Of a stretch of 64,000 bases of DNA, positions 17,469 to 25,389 are shown one piece after another. The notes below the pieces were generated by a model. It did not search any database and was not told where the DNA came from. It saw only the letters and a list, made by a program, of their open reading frames with translations. A program made the translations under genes and the position numbers. The number at the start of each line of letters is the position of its first letter. Within the stretch, counting starts at the first letter, position 1. The DNA lies in the IMG/VR virus record IMGVR_UViG_3300009103_000004, positions 62,001 to 126,000 of that record; one strand, written 5' to 3'. The DNA comes from a virus.

Positions 17469-18118
17469 TTGTTAAAACCCCAGCCAAACATGTCAGTGTC
17501 CTCACAATAGACTTTGCCAACTGTATCCACCAAGTCCCCTGTATAGTGTTCAGAACAAGAACCGTGCTTAGTTGTATTCTTTTTGGGTAGTAGAGAAACG
17601 TTAGGAGCTTCAAGGTAGTCGCAAAGCAAAGGTAGCATGGCGGTAATATCAGAAATATCGAACAAAAGTCCTACATCAGATTCAAACACGTTCTGGTAAG
17701 CAGTAATAATAGTAGAAGCTGGAATAACATGCCAAGCATCTCGCTCTCTACCCCCTTTACTACCGCCCACGTAATCCTTTACAAATTCCTCAAACGATAA
17801 GCCCTTTAGTGGGCTATACTGCTTGGGCGAATTGTTTAGCATTGTCCAGTAAGACAATATCCGCTCCCAGGGATTCCTTAATATTGCGAACGACTTAAAA
17901 CTGGAATCCACTCCAGCGTCCTGTAAAACCCTAAAATAGTTCTTATAGCCATCCAGCATCCACGCAGCATACCGCCTATCCACATTCTTCATCTTTTTAA
18001 ACGCAGGTAAGTCCTTAACCTCCAGAGAGTTGTCAGAAAAGAGTCGAGACTTCTTTATGGACGTACCGGCACACTTTGGTATGTGTATAAATAAAATCTT
18101 TCTATCAAAATCAATCAC
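17465..18118 (-). CDS. Sulfotransferase (Sulfotransfer_2 type), GTG start
   Basis: 217 residues. It starts at a GTG (V/M-IDFDRKILF), placed so that the PAPS loop IPKCAGTS falls at 13-20 as in its paralogues. The 3'-phosphate motif is FAILRNPWERILS. The C-terminus carries HYTGDLVDTVGKVYCEDTDMFGWGF, a variant of the common tail. The substrate is unknown. It lies between the GT92 gene and UDP-galactopyranose mutase. Confidence 0.87.
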   Translation of the reverse strand: MIDFDRKILFIHIPKCAGTSIKKSRLFSDNSLEVKDLPAFKKMKNVDRRYAAWMLDGYKNYFRVLQDAGVDSSFKSFAILRNPWERILSYWTMLNNSPKQYSPLKGLSFEEFVKDYVGGSKGGRERDAWHVIPASTIITAYQNVFESDVGLLFDISDITAMLPLLCDYLEAPNVSLLPKKNTTKHGSCSEHYTGDLVDTVGKVYCEDTDMFGWGFNK

Positions 18119-18124
18119 GACATT

Positions 18125-19141
18125 CTAAAAATTACGAAGCTTGGTCATAACTTGTTTTATAGCCATCCACATGTCTAAATACTTATAAGTAGCCAGCCGC
18201 CCCAGGAACAACACATTGTTCTGTGATTGAGCTATCTTCTTGTACTTGCTATATATGTACCGGCCCTCACCGAAGTTCATTGGGTATATGGCGAGGTTCT
18301 TTCCAGGTATATGTTGTTGGGGATAGTCCCTGGTTATCACTGTTTCTGGACCTTGCTCGTTCAAGTATACGCTATTGTCTGAAGTACGATTGTACGGAGC
18401 GTCTCCACATTCATTCAATATAGCACCCTTATCCCAGTTAAACTCTGCCTCATCCTTGGTGACGACAGTGTGCTCGAACCTAAGGGATCTGTACGGAAGG
18501 TGACCATGAGCGTGGTCGCAATAATCATCCACCTTGCCTGTGTATATGAGTTTGTCACAACTGTACATGCCATCCATCCACCGCTTCCATTCGTCGGGGC
18601 CAACGCCAAGATTAACCTCAATACCGGACAACATGTTGTTCATCATATCAGTATACCCACGAACAGGTATGCCTTGGTGCTTATCTGTAAAATATCTATC
18701 GTCCCAATCGTCGCGCTTGCCAGGGACACGGTTGGTTATGGAGCTGGGGAGGTCACACCAAGGTACGCCCCAGTGGCGCTCCGAGTACTTGGTGAAAACA
18801 AGATCCCTTATTTCTTCAGGAGTGAGTGATCTGCCGAGCTGCTCTTCAGTCTTCTTATTGTAGGGTATACTGATCCTCCCTAGATCAGTGTTGGCCTCTA
18901 CACGATGCGTATATCCGTTAAACGAAGTATACCTATTTACAAACTCCCAGACCTCATCGTCATTCGTGTGGAATATATGCGGGCCGTATTGGTGTACGGT
19001 TACATTGTTAAGCAAGCCATCAAAACAGTTGCCCCCGATATGACGCCTAGTGTCAAATACCTCTACAGAGTGTCCCTTGTCCCGCAAAAGTATTGCAGAG
19101 ACAATCCCGGATAGTCCGCAACCAACAATGTTGATTTTCAT
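18125..19141 (-). CDS. glf: UDP-galactopyranose mutase
   Basis: 338 residues. It interconverts UDP-Galp and UDP-Galf and so supplies galactofuranose. The FAD motif GCGLSG starts at residue 7. It is followed by RRHIGGNCFD, HQYGPHIFHT, a WGVPWCDLP stretch, RVPGKRDDWDDRYF and late LAIYPMNFGEG/VLFLGRLATYKYLDM blocks, all characteristic of bacterial Glf. The length is slightly shorter than the usual 360-390. Its presence implies that one of the nearby transferases uses UDP-Galf. Confidence 0.93.
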   Translation of the reverse strand: MKINIVGCGLSGIVSAILLRDKGHSVEVFDTRRHIGGNCFDGLLNNVTVHQYGPHIFHTNDDEVWEFVNRYTSFNGYTHRVEANTDLGRISIPYNKKTEEQLGRSLTPEEIRDLVFTKYSERHWGVPWCDLPSSITNRVPGKRDDWDDRYFTDKHQGIPVRGYTDMMNNMLSGIEVNLGVGPDEWKRWMDGMYSCDKLIYTGKVDDYCDHAHGHLPYRSLRFEHTVVTKDEAEFNWDKGAILNECGDAPYNRTSDNSVYLNEQGPETVITRDYPQQHIPGKNLAIYPMNFGEGRYIYSKYKKIAQSQNNVLFLGRLATYKYLDMWMAIKQVMTKLRNF

Positions 19142-19932
19142 CCAGACTTACTACTAAACGGCAACTCATTTAGCAAGTCTTTAGGGCCATATATAACTGG
19201 TGATTGTTTCAACTTACTGCGTTTCCTGACCCTACCCGAGAAGGCCCTGAAGAGTTCAGCCCAAGAACTGTTTCTATACTTGGGAGTGCGTATGTAGTTA
19301 AGGAATACGGCGGTCATCAAACCTTGCCTGCGCCTGCGGTACACAACCTCATATGCCACGCCACCAGAGTTGCAAGCAGCCAGCAAAATGTGACGCTGAG
19401 TTTCAGGATCCTTCTGCTTCCTGCCTAGCTTGCGTACGGCAACACCATCGCCTAGCTCACTTATCTTGTCACGTATAGGCTCGGGGTGAAAATCCGTTTT
19501 GTTATCCTCATCAGTCATGGTGCCGCTATGGCATGCATCTATTATAAGCGTAACCCCAACACCTCTGTTGTGACCCCACAAGCATTGCTTTATATCATCA
19601 TCAGTAAGCGCATCATCCCAATCGTGGTCATAAGTTATAAGGCATTCGTCTAAAAAGTCCGCCTCGTCATCGTCCTTATCAGGTACTTGACCGCCGTGAC
19701 CACTAAAGTAGAACAGTACATGGTCGCCACTAGTTGAAGTGTTTATAAGAGTTTTAAGTGCAATCAGTATATTTAACTTTGTAGCTTTTTCATTAAGTAG
19801 CATTTGTATGTCGTTAAACTTGAACCTGTTAGAACATACACGAGCTACCTTAGACGCATCATTCATACAGCCTCTAAGGTTTTTTCTTGAATCCGCATAT
19901 CTGTTTATACCAACTATTAGTGCTCTATTCAT
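19138..19932 (-). CDS. Metacaspase (caspase-like C14 peptidase)
   Basis: 264 residues forming a single p20-like domain. The catalytic His79 is in VLFYFSGHGGQ and Cys134 is in IIDACHSG. The first strand is ALIVGINRY and an acidic DDDEADFLDECL loop follows the His. No death or prodomain is present. Metacaspases cleave after Arg or Lys. The acidic S1 environment seen here fits that, but the target is unknown. It overlaps glf by 4 nt inside a glycan operon. Roles could be host-death control, maturation of a viral protein or defence. Confidence 0.88.
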   Translation of the reverse strand: MNRALIVGINRYADSRKNLRGCMNDASKVARVCSNRFKFNDIQMLLNEKATKLNILIALKTLINTSTSGDHVLFYFSGHGGQVPDKDDDEADFLDECLITYDHDWDDALTDDDIKQCLWGHNRGVGVTLIIDACHSGTMTDEDNKTDFHPEPIRDKISELGDGVAVRKLGRKQKDPETQRHILLAACNSGGVAYEVVYRRRRQGLMTAVFLNYIRTPKYRNSSWAELFRAFSGRVRKRSKLKQSPVIYGPKDLLNELPFSSKSG

Positions 19933-19980
19933 ATTATTTATCTATTTTAGAGAATCTGTACCAACTAGCCAAGCTCATCT

Positions 19981-20838
19981 TTACCACCCCCTGCTAAGCA
20001 AAGTGCCATGCTCGCCATGCTTGATGACACAATGGCCAGCATAAGAAGAATCGTGTTCCTTGAGATCAGAACACGCAAAACCCTTATAGTCTAAATATGT
20101 TGGAACCAAAGACTCACAATAACCACGTATACCAGACCTGTGACCTGACACTAAAGTTTTAACAGCATCATTACTCAATCTAAACACAGCAAAATGGCAG
20201 CCATAATTGTTAAGAGGATCGAAACCAGAAACAATCTCCCACCAGGGCCACCAAGAACCACCCCCGCCTTTCACACTAAGATTGTACGCCAGAAAGCCAT
20301 CATCCACTGAGTCGTAAGCAAGAAGATACTTAGCAAAGTCACCGCTAGGCCAAGAGTCATACTCTATGTTCCAGTAGTATGCTGCGCTAGAATCGGAACG
20401 AAGATAGTAATCTAGTGTGCCGAACTCGCCATTGAACCATAGCGGGTTTCCTTTGAGGAACCGTTCGGTTTTGTCGCCTGGTGTGATGGGGTAATTAAAG
20501 TTGGGACACTTATTGGTTACGAACCCGTTTGCTATAATGTCCTTAACAGTAAAATCGTGAACAGCAAAAGCCAAAGGATCTCCCAAATTATCGGACGCAT
20601 TATCATACAATATTACAAGCTCGTAATCATATTTGCGAGTACTAATACCGTTATATTCGGATATCCCTTTTTGCAAGCGTGCTAAAACACTTTGTTGTGA
20701 TATGCCCTTGGTACGGCTCGTATCGTCCGTAAAAGGCCAAACATGTGTTCTGTAAAGTAGCTTACAAGTTGGTAGTTGTTTCTTTACTGACACTGGGATC
20801 AATCCAAGTGTTTCCAGTCTCAGGGCCAAACTCCGCAA
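19981..20838 (-). CDS. DUF3405-like / putative glycosyltransferase
   Basis: Up to 285 residues. The ORF begins within the upstream gene (77-nt overlap), so the true start may be an internal TTG or GTG near codons 13-16. Features include a YELVILYDN strand, AAYYWNIEYDSWPSGDF, a possible acidic metal site like that of DUF3405/GT-A proteins, and GGGGSWWPWWEIVSG. The C-terminus has GIRGYCESLVPTYLDYKG. Context argues for sugar transfer. The family call is tentative. Confidence 0.55.
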   Translation of the reverse strand: MRSLALRLETLGLIPVSVKKQLPTCKLLYRTHVWPFTDDTSRTKGISQQSVLARLQKGISEYNGISTRKYDYELVILYDNASDNLGDPLAFAVHDFTVKDIIANGFVTNKCPNFNYPITPGDKTERFLKGNPLWFNGEFGTLDYYLRSDSSAAYYWNIEYDSWPSGDFAKYLLAYDSVDDGFLAYNLSVKGGGGSWWPWWEIVSGFDPLNNYGCHFAVFRLSNDAVKTLVSGHRSGIRGYCESLVPTYLDYKGFACSDLKEHDSSYAGHCVIKHGEHGTLLSRGW

Positions 20839-21001
20839 CTAGTATCTCATCTAACTCAGCGTCAACACTAGCTTGGTGCTTGTGCTCATAACCGGCTTTA
20901 AACATCTCAGAAGCAACCGAAACATTTTCAGCGTTGTAATACATATAGTGCTCTTTCAAGCAAGTCTCGCCCTTATTTTTATATCGTATCTTATATAGCA
21001 T
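20762..21001 (-). CDS. Small conserved-looking protein, unknown
   Basis: 79 residues, starting MLYKIRYKNKGETCLKEHYM. The N-terminal half reads as a small alpha/beta domain (YKIRYKNKG, then EHYMYYNAENVSVASEMFKAG). The acidic tail ends in TWIDPSVSKETTTNL. No family is identified. It overlaps the DUF3405-like gene downstream and lies 3 nt from the DUF3431-like gene. Confidence 0.6.
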   Translation of the reverse strand: MLYKIRYKNKGETCLKEHYMYYNAENVSVASEMFKAGYEHKHQASVDAELDEILVAEFGPETGNTWIDPSVSKETTTNL

Positions 21002-21004
21002 AGT

Positions 21005-21652
21005 TTATCTGTTTATTTTATTGGGATTAAAGATATACGACCAAGCTCTTTCTAAAAAATGACCTTCTTCTGGATCGCGTTCATTACTTACGGTTGTTAG
21101 TAACTTTCTATAATATTTTTTCGAATGTGACAACACATATTTCTTTGAAACTGAGAAACATGCACCAAAAGAACATCTAAATTCATCTTTGTCAGGAACT
21201 TCCAAATTTAAATATTTTTCCCACCATTTTTTAAAAGTTAACTCCGACCTAGTGAAGTTTTTCCATTTTAACATTCTTGGTATATGATCCCAGTTAGTAT
21301 ACCTGTTGCTTGATTCGTTACTATCAAGTTTCATGGAAGCAGATGGCTTGTCCGTATCTATGTCTAAGTATAAATCCCACCTGTAGCCGTAACCATGTGG
21401 TCTCGGCTCGCCCTGAACAAATACAGTTATATCTGACAGAGTATCATAGTTATTAACTATATGTGTAAGATACGTATGTGATTCCCTACCTATGTTAGGC
21501 ATGCGTTTTATCTTATCTATACGCTCCAATATCTCTGGGCGTATAGCGCGCCTGTCTTTAGAGTAAACAGTTACCTTAACATCGTCAGGGACATCCAGTA
21601 CCCATTTCAGATCTTCCTTATACCTAGCTACTACAATTTCTTTTGTTATCAT
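21005..21652 (-). CDS. DUF3431-family protein (putative glycosyltransferase-like)
   Basis: 215 residues. The pattern VVARYKEDLKWV, NIGRESHTYLTHIVNNYD, TVFVQGEPRPHG, FGACFSVSKKYV and EEGHFLERAWSYIF is the DUF3431 signature. DUF3431 proteins are found in fungi, algae and bacterial glycan clusters and are thought to be transferases. Its presence among sulfotransferase and glycosyltransferase genes fits that. Gene ends touch the neighbouring sulfotransferase start (TAATG-type overlap). Confidence 0.78.
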   Translation of the reverse strand: MITKEIVVARYKEDLKWVLDVPDDVKVTVYSKDRRAIRPEILERIDKIKRMPNIGRESHTYLTHIVNNYDTLSDITVFVQGEPRPHGYGYRWDLYLDIDTDKPSASMKLDSNESSNRYTNWDHIPRMLKWKNFTRSELTFKKWWEKYLNLEVPDKDEFRCSFGACFSVSKKYVLSHSKKYYRKLLTTVSNERDPEEGHFLERAWSYIFNPNKINR

Positions 21653-22272
21653 TAACTAAATGAGTAATCAAATTTCTCACAATCAATTTTAAAGACATCA
21701 CCTATAATGTCCCGTGTTTCAGAATCATAGTAAGAAGAATATTTACCACGGTCGCCAGTATTAAGGCGGCGCAAAGTATTTTGCTTATCCGGCATATCCA
21801 ACTTTCTACATACCTTGTTAAAGTCAGTAAGTAATTGCTCAAAACGTCCTATGAAGTCAACTAGTATATTACCTGAATCATCGGTAAGCCACAGATATTG
21901 AGGACTAAGCTCGAGAGTAGAGTCCAAACCAGAATGCCCGAGAGTAGTGTTTGGATCATTATTAACCCATTGAACGAATCGAACCCAATCTGAAAAAAGG
22001 GTTGTACCGAACATGTTGGTGCATTGTTGCAGGAGTTTCTTGTGCGCGGGCCCATTAGATCGCAAACACATTGTATGGAATGATACCATACGGTCCCACG
22101 GATTCCTGACAAAAGCGAAAGCGAAGTAGTCCTCGTATGACGCACCCAACAAGGTCTTATATTGCAGGGCGGTAAGGTGGCGATCCCTCCTATTAAATAA
22201 AGTACGCGTTATAGATGTTCCTGCACACTTTGGAATGTGTACATGGATACACTTGTACTTGTTAGATATCAC
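21652..22272 (-). CDS. Sulfotransferase (Sulfotransfer_2 type), GTG start
   Basis: I set the start at the GTG at 22272, which forms GTGA with the epimerase stop. It gives a start V/M-ISNKYKCIHVH matching paralogues that begin MISHKHK. 206 residues. The PAPS loop is IPKCAGTS, the 3'-phosphate motif is FAFVRNPWDRMVS and the tail is YSSYYDSETRDIIG. A TTG at 22293 would add seven unconserved residues. Probable carbohydrate O-sulfation. Confidence 0.87.
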   Translation of the reverse strand: MISNKYKCIHVHIPKCAGTSITRTLFNRRDRHLTALQYKTLLGASYEDYFAFAFVRNPWDRMVSFHTMCLRSNGPAHKKLLQQCTNMFGTTLFSDWVRFVQWVNNDPNTTLGHSGLDSTLELSPQYLWLTDDSGNILVDFIGRFEQLLTDFNKVCRKLDMPDKQNTLRRLNTGDRGKYSSYYDSETRDIIGDVFKIDCEKFDYSFS

Positions 22273-23186
22273 AAACCAATGCTTTCCTTCCAACCAGGAA
22301 CCCAGTCCTCTAGGTTCATAGTCGGTGCCCAGCCCAGTACGTCACGTATCTTATTGTTGTCAGCAAGTGTCTCCCTAGGCTCTATGACAGGGTCCAGCTG
22401 AACTCGGTCACCACCGATAAGATCCGCCAAGTCGTTTACAGACCTGTTATCACAGTTACCTACGTTGAATACTTCACCACCACCAATCTTACTAGATTCA
22501 GATGCAAGGATGTTAGCACGTACGACATCACGTACGTAAGTGAAATCTCTACGCTGCTCACCATCACCGTTAATAGTCAGTGGCTTGCCTTGCAACCTCT
22601 GATCAGCAAAAATGCCCATAACCAGTGCGTATGCTCCAGTAAGAGGCTGTCTCTCACCGTAAACGTTAAAATACCTGAGGCAGACTGTAGGCAGAGAATA
22701 AACATCAGAGAATAGCTTACAGTAAATCTCGCCTATGAGCTTTTGCGCTGCATATGGGCTTAGGGGGTTTGTAGGGTGTTCCTCATCAGATGGTAAATAC
22801 TCAGGCTCTCCTAGTACCGAAGATGACGAGCTGAAGACGAAACGGTTGACATTGTAATCGCTACATAGCTTTAGCATGCGCAGAGTACCGCCAACATTTA
22901 CTGAGTCAAACCCAACGGGATCTTCTATAGAAGGCTGCACACGAGCCTTGGCGGCAAGATGAAACATAGTGTCAACACCACCGTCCAGCTCAGATATAAT
23001 AGCAGCTTCGGAACACTCCTGGCTTATATCGACTATAAGCAACTTTGACTTCGTGTTTACATTCTTATATACGCCGGTGGACATATCATCTACCACCAGA
23101 ACCTCGTCACCCTGTGATATGAGCTCGTCAACAAGATTGCTGCCAATGAAACCCGCACCACCTACTACTATATGTTTTTTACTCAT
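22269..23186 (-). CDS. NAD-dependent sugar epimerase (GalE/WbpP-like)
   Basis: 305 residues, an extended SDR. NAD motif GGAGFIGSN is at the N-terminus, DISQE and FHLAAKARV follow, the catalytic Ser cluster is SSSSSVLG and YAAQK is the YxxxK pair. RYFNVYGERQ and FTYVRDVVRA also match GalE-type C4-epimerases. Substrate may be UDP-Glc/Gal or UDP-GlcNAc/GalNAc, which would feed the galactose-using enzymes here (GT7-like, glf). UDP-glucuronate enzymes are less likely. Confidence 0.88.
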   Translation of the reverse strand: MSKKHIVVGGAGFIGSNLVDELISQGDEVLVVDDMSTGVYKNVNTKSKLLIVDISQECSEAAIISELDGGVDTMFHLAAKARVQPSIEDPVGFDSVNVGGTLRMLKLCSDYNVNRFVFSSSSSVLGEPEYLPSDEEHPTNPLSPYAAQKLIGEIYCKLFSDVYSLPTVCLRYFNVYGERQPLTGAYALVMGIFADQRLQGKPLTINGDGEQRRDFTYVRDVVRANILASESSKIGGGEVFNVGNCDNRSVNDLADLIGGDRVQLDPVIEPRETLADNNKIRDVLGWAPTMNLEDWVPGWKESIGL

Positions 23187-23236
23187 GAGTACTGTTAATA
23201 CTTAATCTTCGTTATTTGTAAACAGAAATGTTCTTC

Positions 23237-24667
23237 TTAATCTACAGTGATTACGCTATCTGCAACAGAATATATGTTATTGTTATAGTCTAACCTGCCG
23301 TGGTAGCAATACCCTAAGCGCATTAACTTGGTGTGGTACACGCTAGTTTTCCACTCATGTATCGGAGACTCGGATATTATTATAGGAAGTTGCTGCTCTA
23401 TCAAATGCAACGCACCTCGTATAACCGACCACTCGTAACCTTCCGTATCGAGATGTATGACAGATACCTCACACTCTTTAGGCAAGTATGAATCTAAAGT
23501 TGTAGCTTCCACGGTTTGAACTTCGCCATCTTCCTCTAGTGTACTAACTCTGGACCCACCACCAAGCTCACCCCTCAAACGGGTGCTTACAACCATATCT
23601 ACATGTCCCTGTTGGCGGGATAGCGCCTTGTTCTCCAAAACCACGTTGTCTAACTTATTTAACTCTATGTTACGGACAGCATACTCGTAATTCTTTGGAA
23701 CAGGCTCAAAAGCATAAATAGTACCAGAAACCCCAGCACTCAAACCAGGAAGCATCTCACCTATGTACGCACCAGCATGAACTATAGATTTTCCGTCCGA
23801 ATTAGCTGTAATAAAATCAATGGTTTCACGCTCCCATACTTCACTGTCGGATAGCGTATGATATACAGGACGCGAGCAGTGACTGTTGGGCATGTAGAAC
23901 CTACCGTGTTCGTTCTCAAATAAACTCTCGCCCTGATGTTGTTTAGTCACTTGTAACTTGTATACACTTTCTTCCTCCTGCTTCTCACGCCAGTTGTCAA
24001 ACGTAAGCTCCTCGTGACCCTTATATTTATGCTTGAACACACCGCGATAGTTGCGTCCATAACATCTTGTACATATATCGTCTTTACACACGGTAAAATC
24101 AGACCCCTCAGAAACATCCTCCCAAGAAACTGCTTGTCCATAAGATTGATTAAAATACCTCTTCACTCCCCTAGAAAACGCAGTAGGGCCCGTGAGTGCA
24201 TGAACTCTATCATACCTACGACAACATATATTTCGTGTCACAACCTCTATAACTTTTTCAAGCATGGGGTGTTGGGGCTCAAACACTAAAGCCCATTGTG
24301 CGTATAACTGTGTACCATGGTAGCCATGTATAGGCTCGCTACTAATTAAGGCAGCATCTGTTTCATTCAAAAAATGAGATAATGTGCAAACAATAGTAGC
24401 GTCCATATCCAAATACACACCACCGTCTTGATACATTATGAGATAACGCCAAAAATCAGTCTTAGCAACAATGTTAGCTAACTGATTGTAAGCAAGCAAT
24501 ATGTCACCGTCAAAATAGTCATGCACATACGAATCTATTTCAGCATCTTCAAATATAGTATGTTTGAAATCTTTATTCCTATCCATAAATAACTCTGCTT
24601 GTGCTAAGGCAGGTTTAGGAATATTACTAACGTCCGGGTAGGTTTGGAATATTTGTTTCGGTATCAT
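23237..24667 (-). CDS. GT32 glycosyltransferase fused to FkbM methyltransferase
   Basis: 476 residues. The N-terminal domain (1-230) begins IPKQIFQTY and has TDFWRYLIMYQDGGVYLDMD, the Och1/GT32 DxD motif (DMD 87-89). The C-terminal domain (about 275-470) has IVHAGAYIGEM, YAFEPVPKNYEYAVRNI and SVIHLDTEGYEWSVIRGA, the FkbM signature. The fusion suggests that a sugar is added and then methylated by the same protein. It overlaps the sulfotransferase gene by 4 nt. A 50-nt gap separates it from the epimerase. Confidence 0.88.
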   Translation of the reverse strand: MIPKQIFQTYPDVSNIPKPALAQAELFMDRNKDFKHTIFEDAEIDSYVHDYFDGDILLAYNQLANIVAKTDFWRYLIMYQDGGVYLDMDATIVCTLSHFLNETDAALISSEPIHGYHGTQLYAQWALVFEPQHPMLEKVIEVVTRNICCRRYDRVHALTGPTAFSRGVKRYFNQSYGQAVSWEDVSEGSDFTVCKDDICTRCYGRNYRGVFKHKYKGHEELTFDNWREKQEEESVYKLQVTKQHQGESLFENEHGRFYMPNSHCSRPVYHTLSDSEVWERETIDFITANSDGKSIVHAGAYIGEMLPGLSAGVSGTIYAFEPVPKNYEYAVRNIELNKLDNVVLENKALSRQQGHVDMVVSTRLRGELGGGSRVSTLEEDGEVQTVEATTLDSYLPKECEVSVIHLDTEGYEWSVIRGALHLIEQQLPIIISESPIHEWKTSVYHTKLMRLGYCYHGRLDYNNNIYSVADSVITVD

Positions 24668-25389
24668 TTGTATCCAAGTAGCTCAAAATCTTCCTTAAAA
24701 TACTCCCGCGCCATGGCCTCGGACTCATCGTCATAATAATCCATATAAGGCTTACCAGCATCTTTTGCCTTTCGCGTAGTTGGGAGTTTTATCTTTGGTA
24801 TACCCAAATCAGAACATACGGCGCTGAAGTCATTCTGTAAATTCTCAAAGCGAATAAGCCTGTCAACCAGAAGTTGCCCATCACGGTTAGGTATATAACA
24901 AATTTGTGGGCGAGTGTGAGTCCACGTATGCGGTCTCCAATTTTTTTCCGCAGAACCAGAAAGTAACAAGCTCAAAGCTTCTTTAAATCCTACTTCCTGG
25001 TATTGAAGTACATAGTTATAACTAGAGACAAAGCGAGATAAAGGGTGTCTGCATTGGGTAAATTTGTAAGCATCTTCAAAAAATGCTTTGTAACGCTGTG
25101 AGTAATCCCACCACTGCTCACCGTTAACCTGGCAGATGTGAGTTTTGGATGGAAAATCCCCAGACAGGTACTTACCAGGAAACTTATCCAATGGATGGTG
25201 GTCAGACATGATTCGAATTATGCCGTCAGCATTTAAGCGTTTACTCGTTCGGTATTTATCAAACATATCACACTCAAACTCATGTGAATCTGCATGCTTG
25301 CGCTCAAAATAAAGATCTGACAAACCCAGAAGTGCAGCCCTGACTGATGTGCTGGCCGTCTTGGGTGCTCTAAACCAAATTGCCTTCAT
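24664..25389 (-). CDS. Sulfotransferase family protein
   Basis: The ATG at 25389 (MKAIWFRAPKTASTS) is chosen. The longer frame to 25515 lies inside the upstream gene. 241 residues. The PAPS loop is APKTASTS and the 3'-phosphate motif is FTQCRHPLSRFVS, where the canonical RNPW is RHPL. The tail YMDYYDDESEAMAREYFKEDFELLGY resembles the operon's other sulfotransferases. It is the most divergent stand-alone copy, so its substrate may differ. Confidence 0.82.
   Translation of the reverse strand: MKAIWFRAPKTASTSVRAALLGLSDLYFERKHADSHEFECDMFDKYRTSKRLNADGIIRIMSDHHPLDKFPGKYLSGDFPSKTHICQVNGEQWWDYSQRYKAFFEDAYKFTQCRHPLSRFVSSYNYVLQYQEVGFKEALSLLLSGSAEKNWRPHTWTHTRPQICYIPNRDGQLLVDRLIRFENLQNDFSAVCSDLGIPKIKLPTTRKAKDAGKPYMDYYDDESEAMAREYFKEDFELLGYK

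Noticed and set aside
18470-18863. Plus-strand ORFs of 109-119 residues opposite UDP-galactopyranose mutase
   Set aside because: The minus-strand reading is a clear Glf with all motifs, so the opposite frames are shadows.
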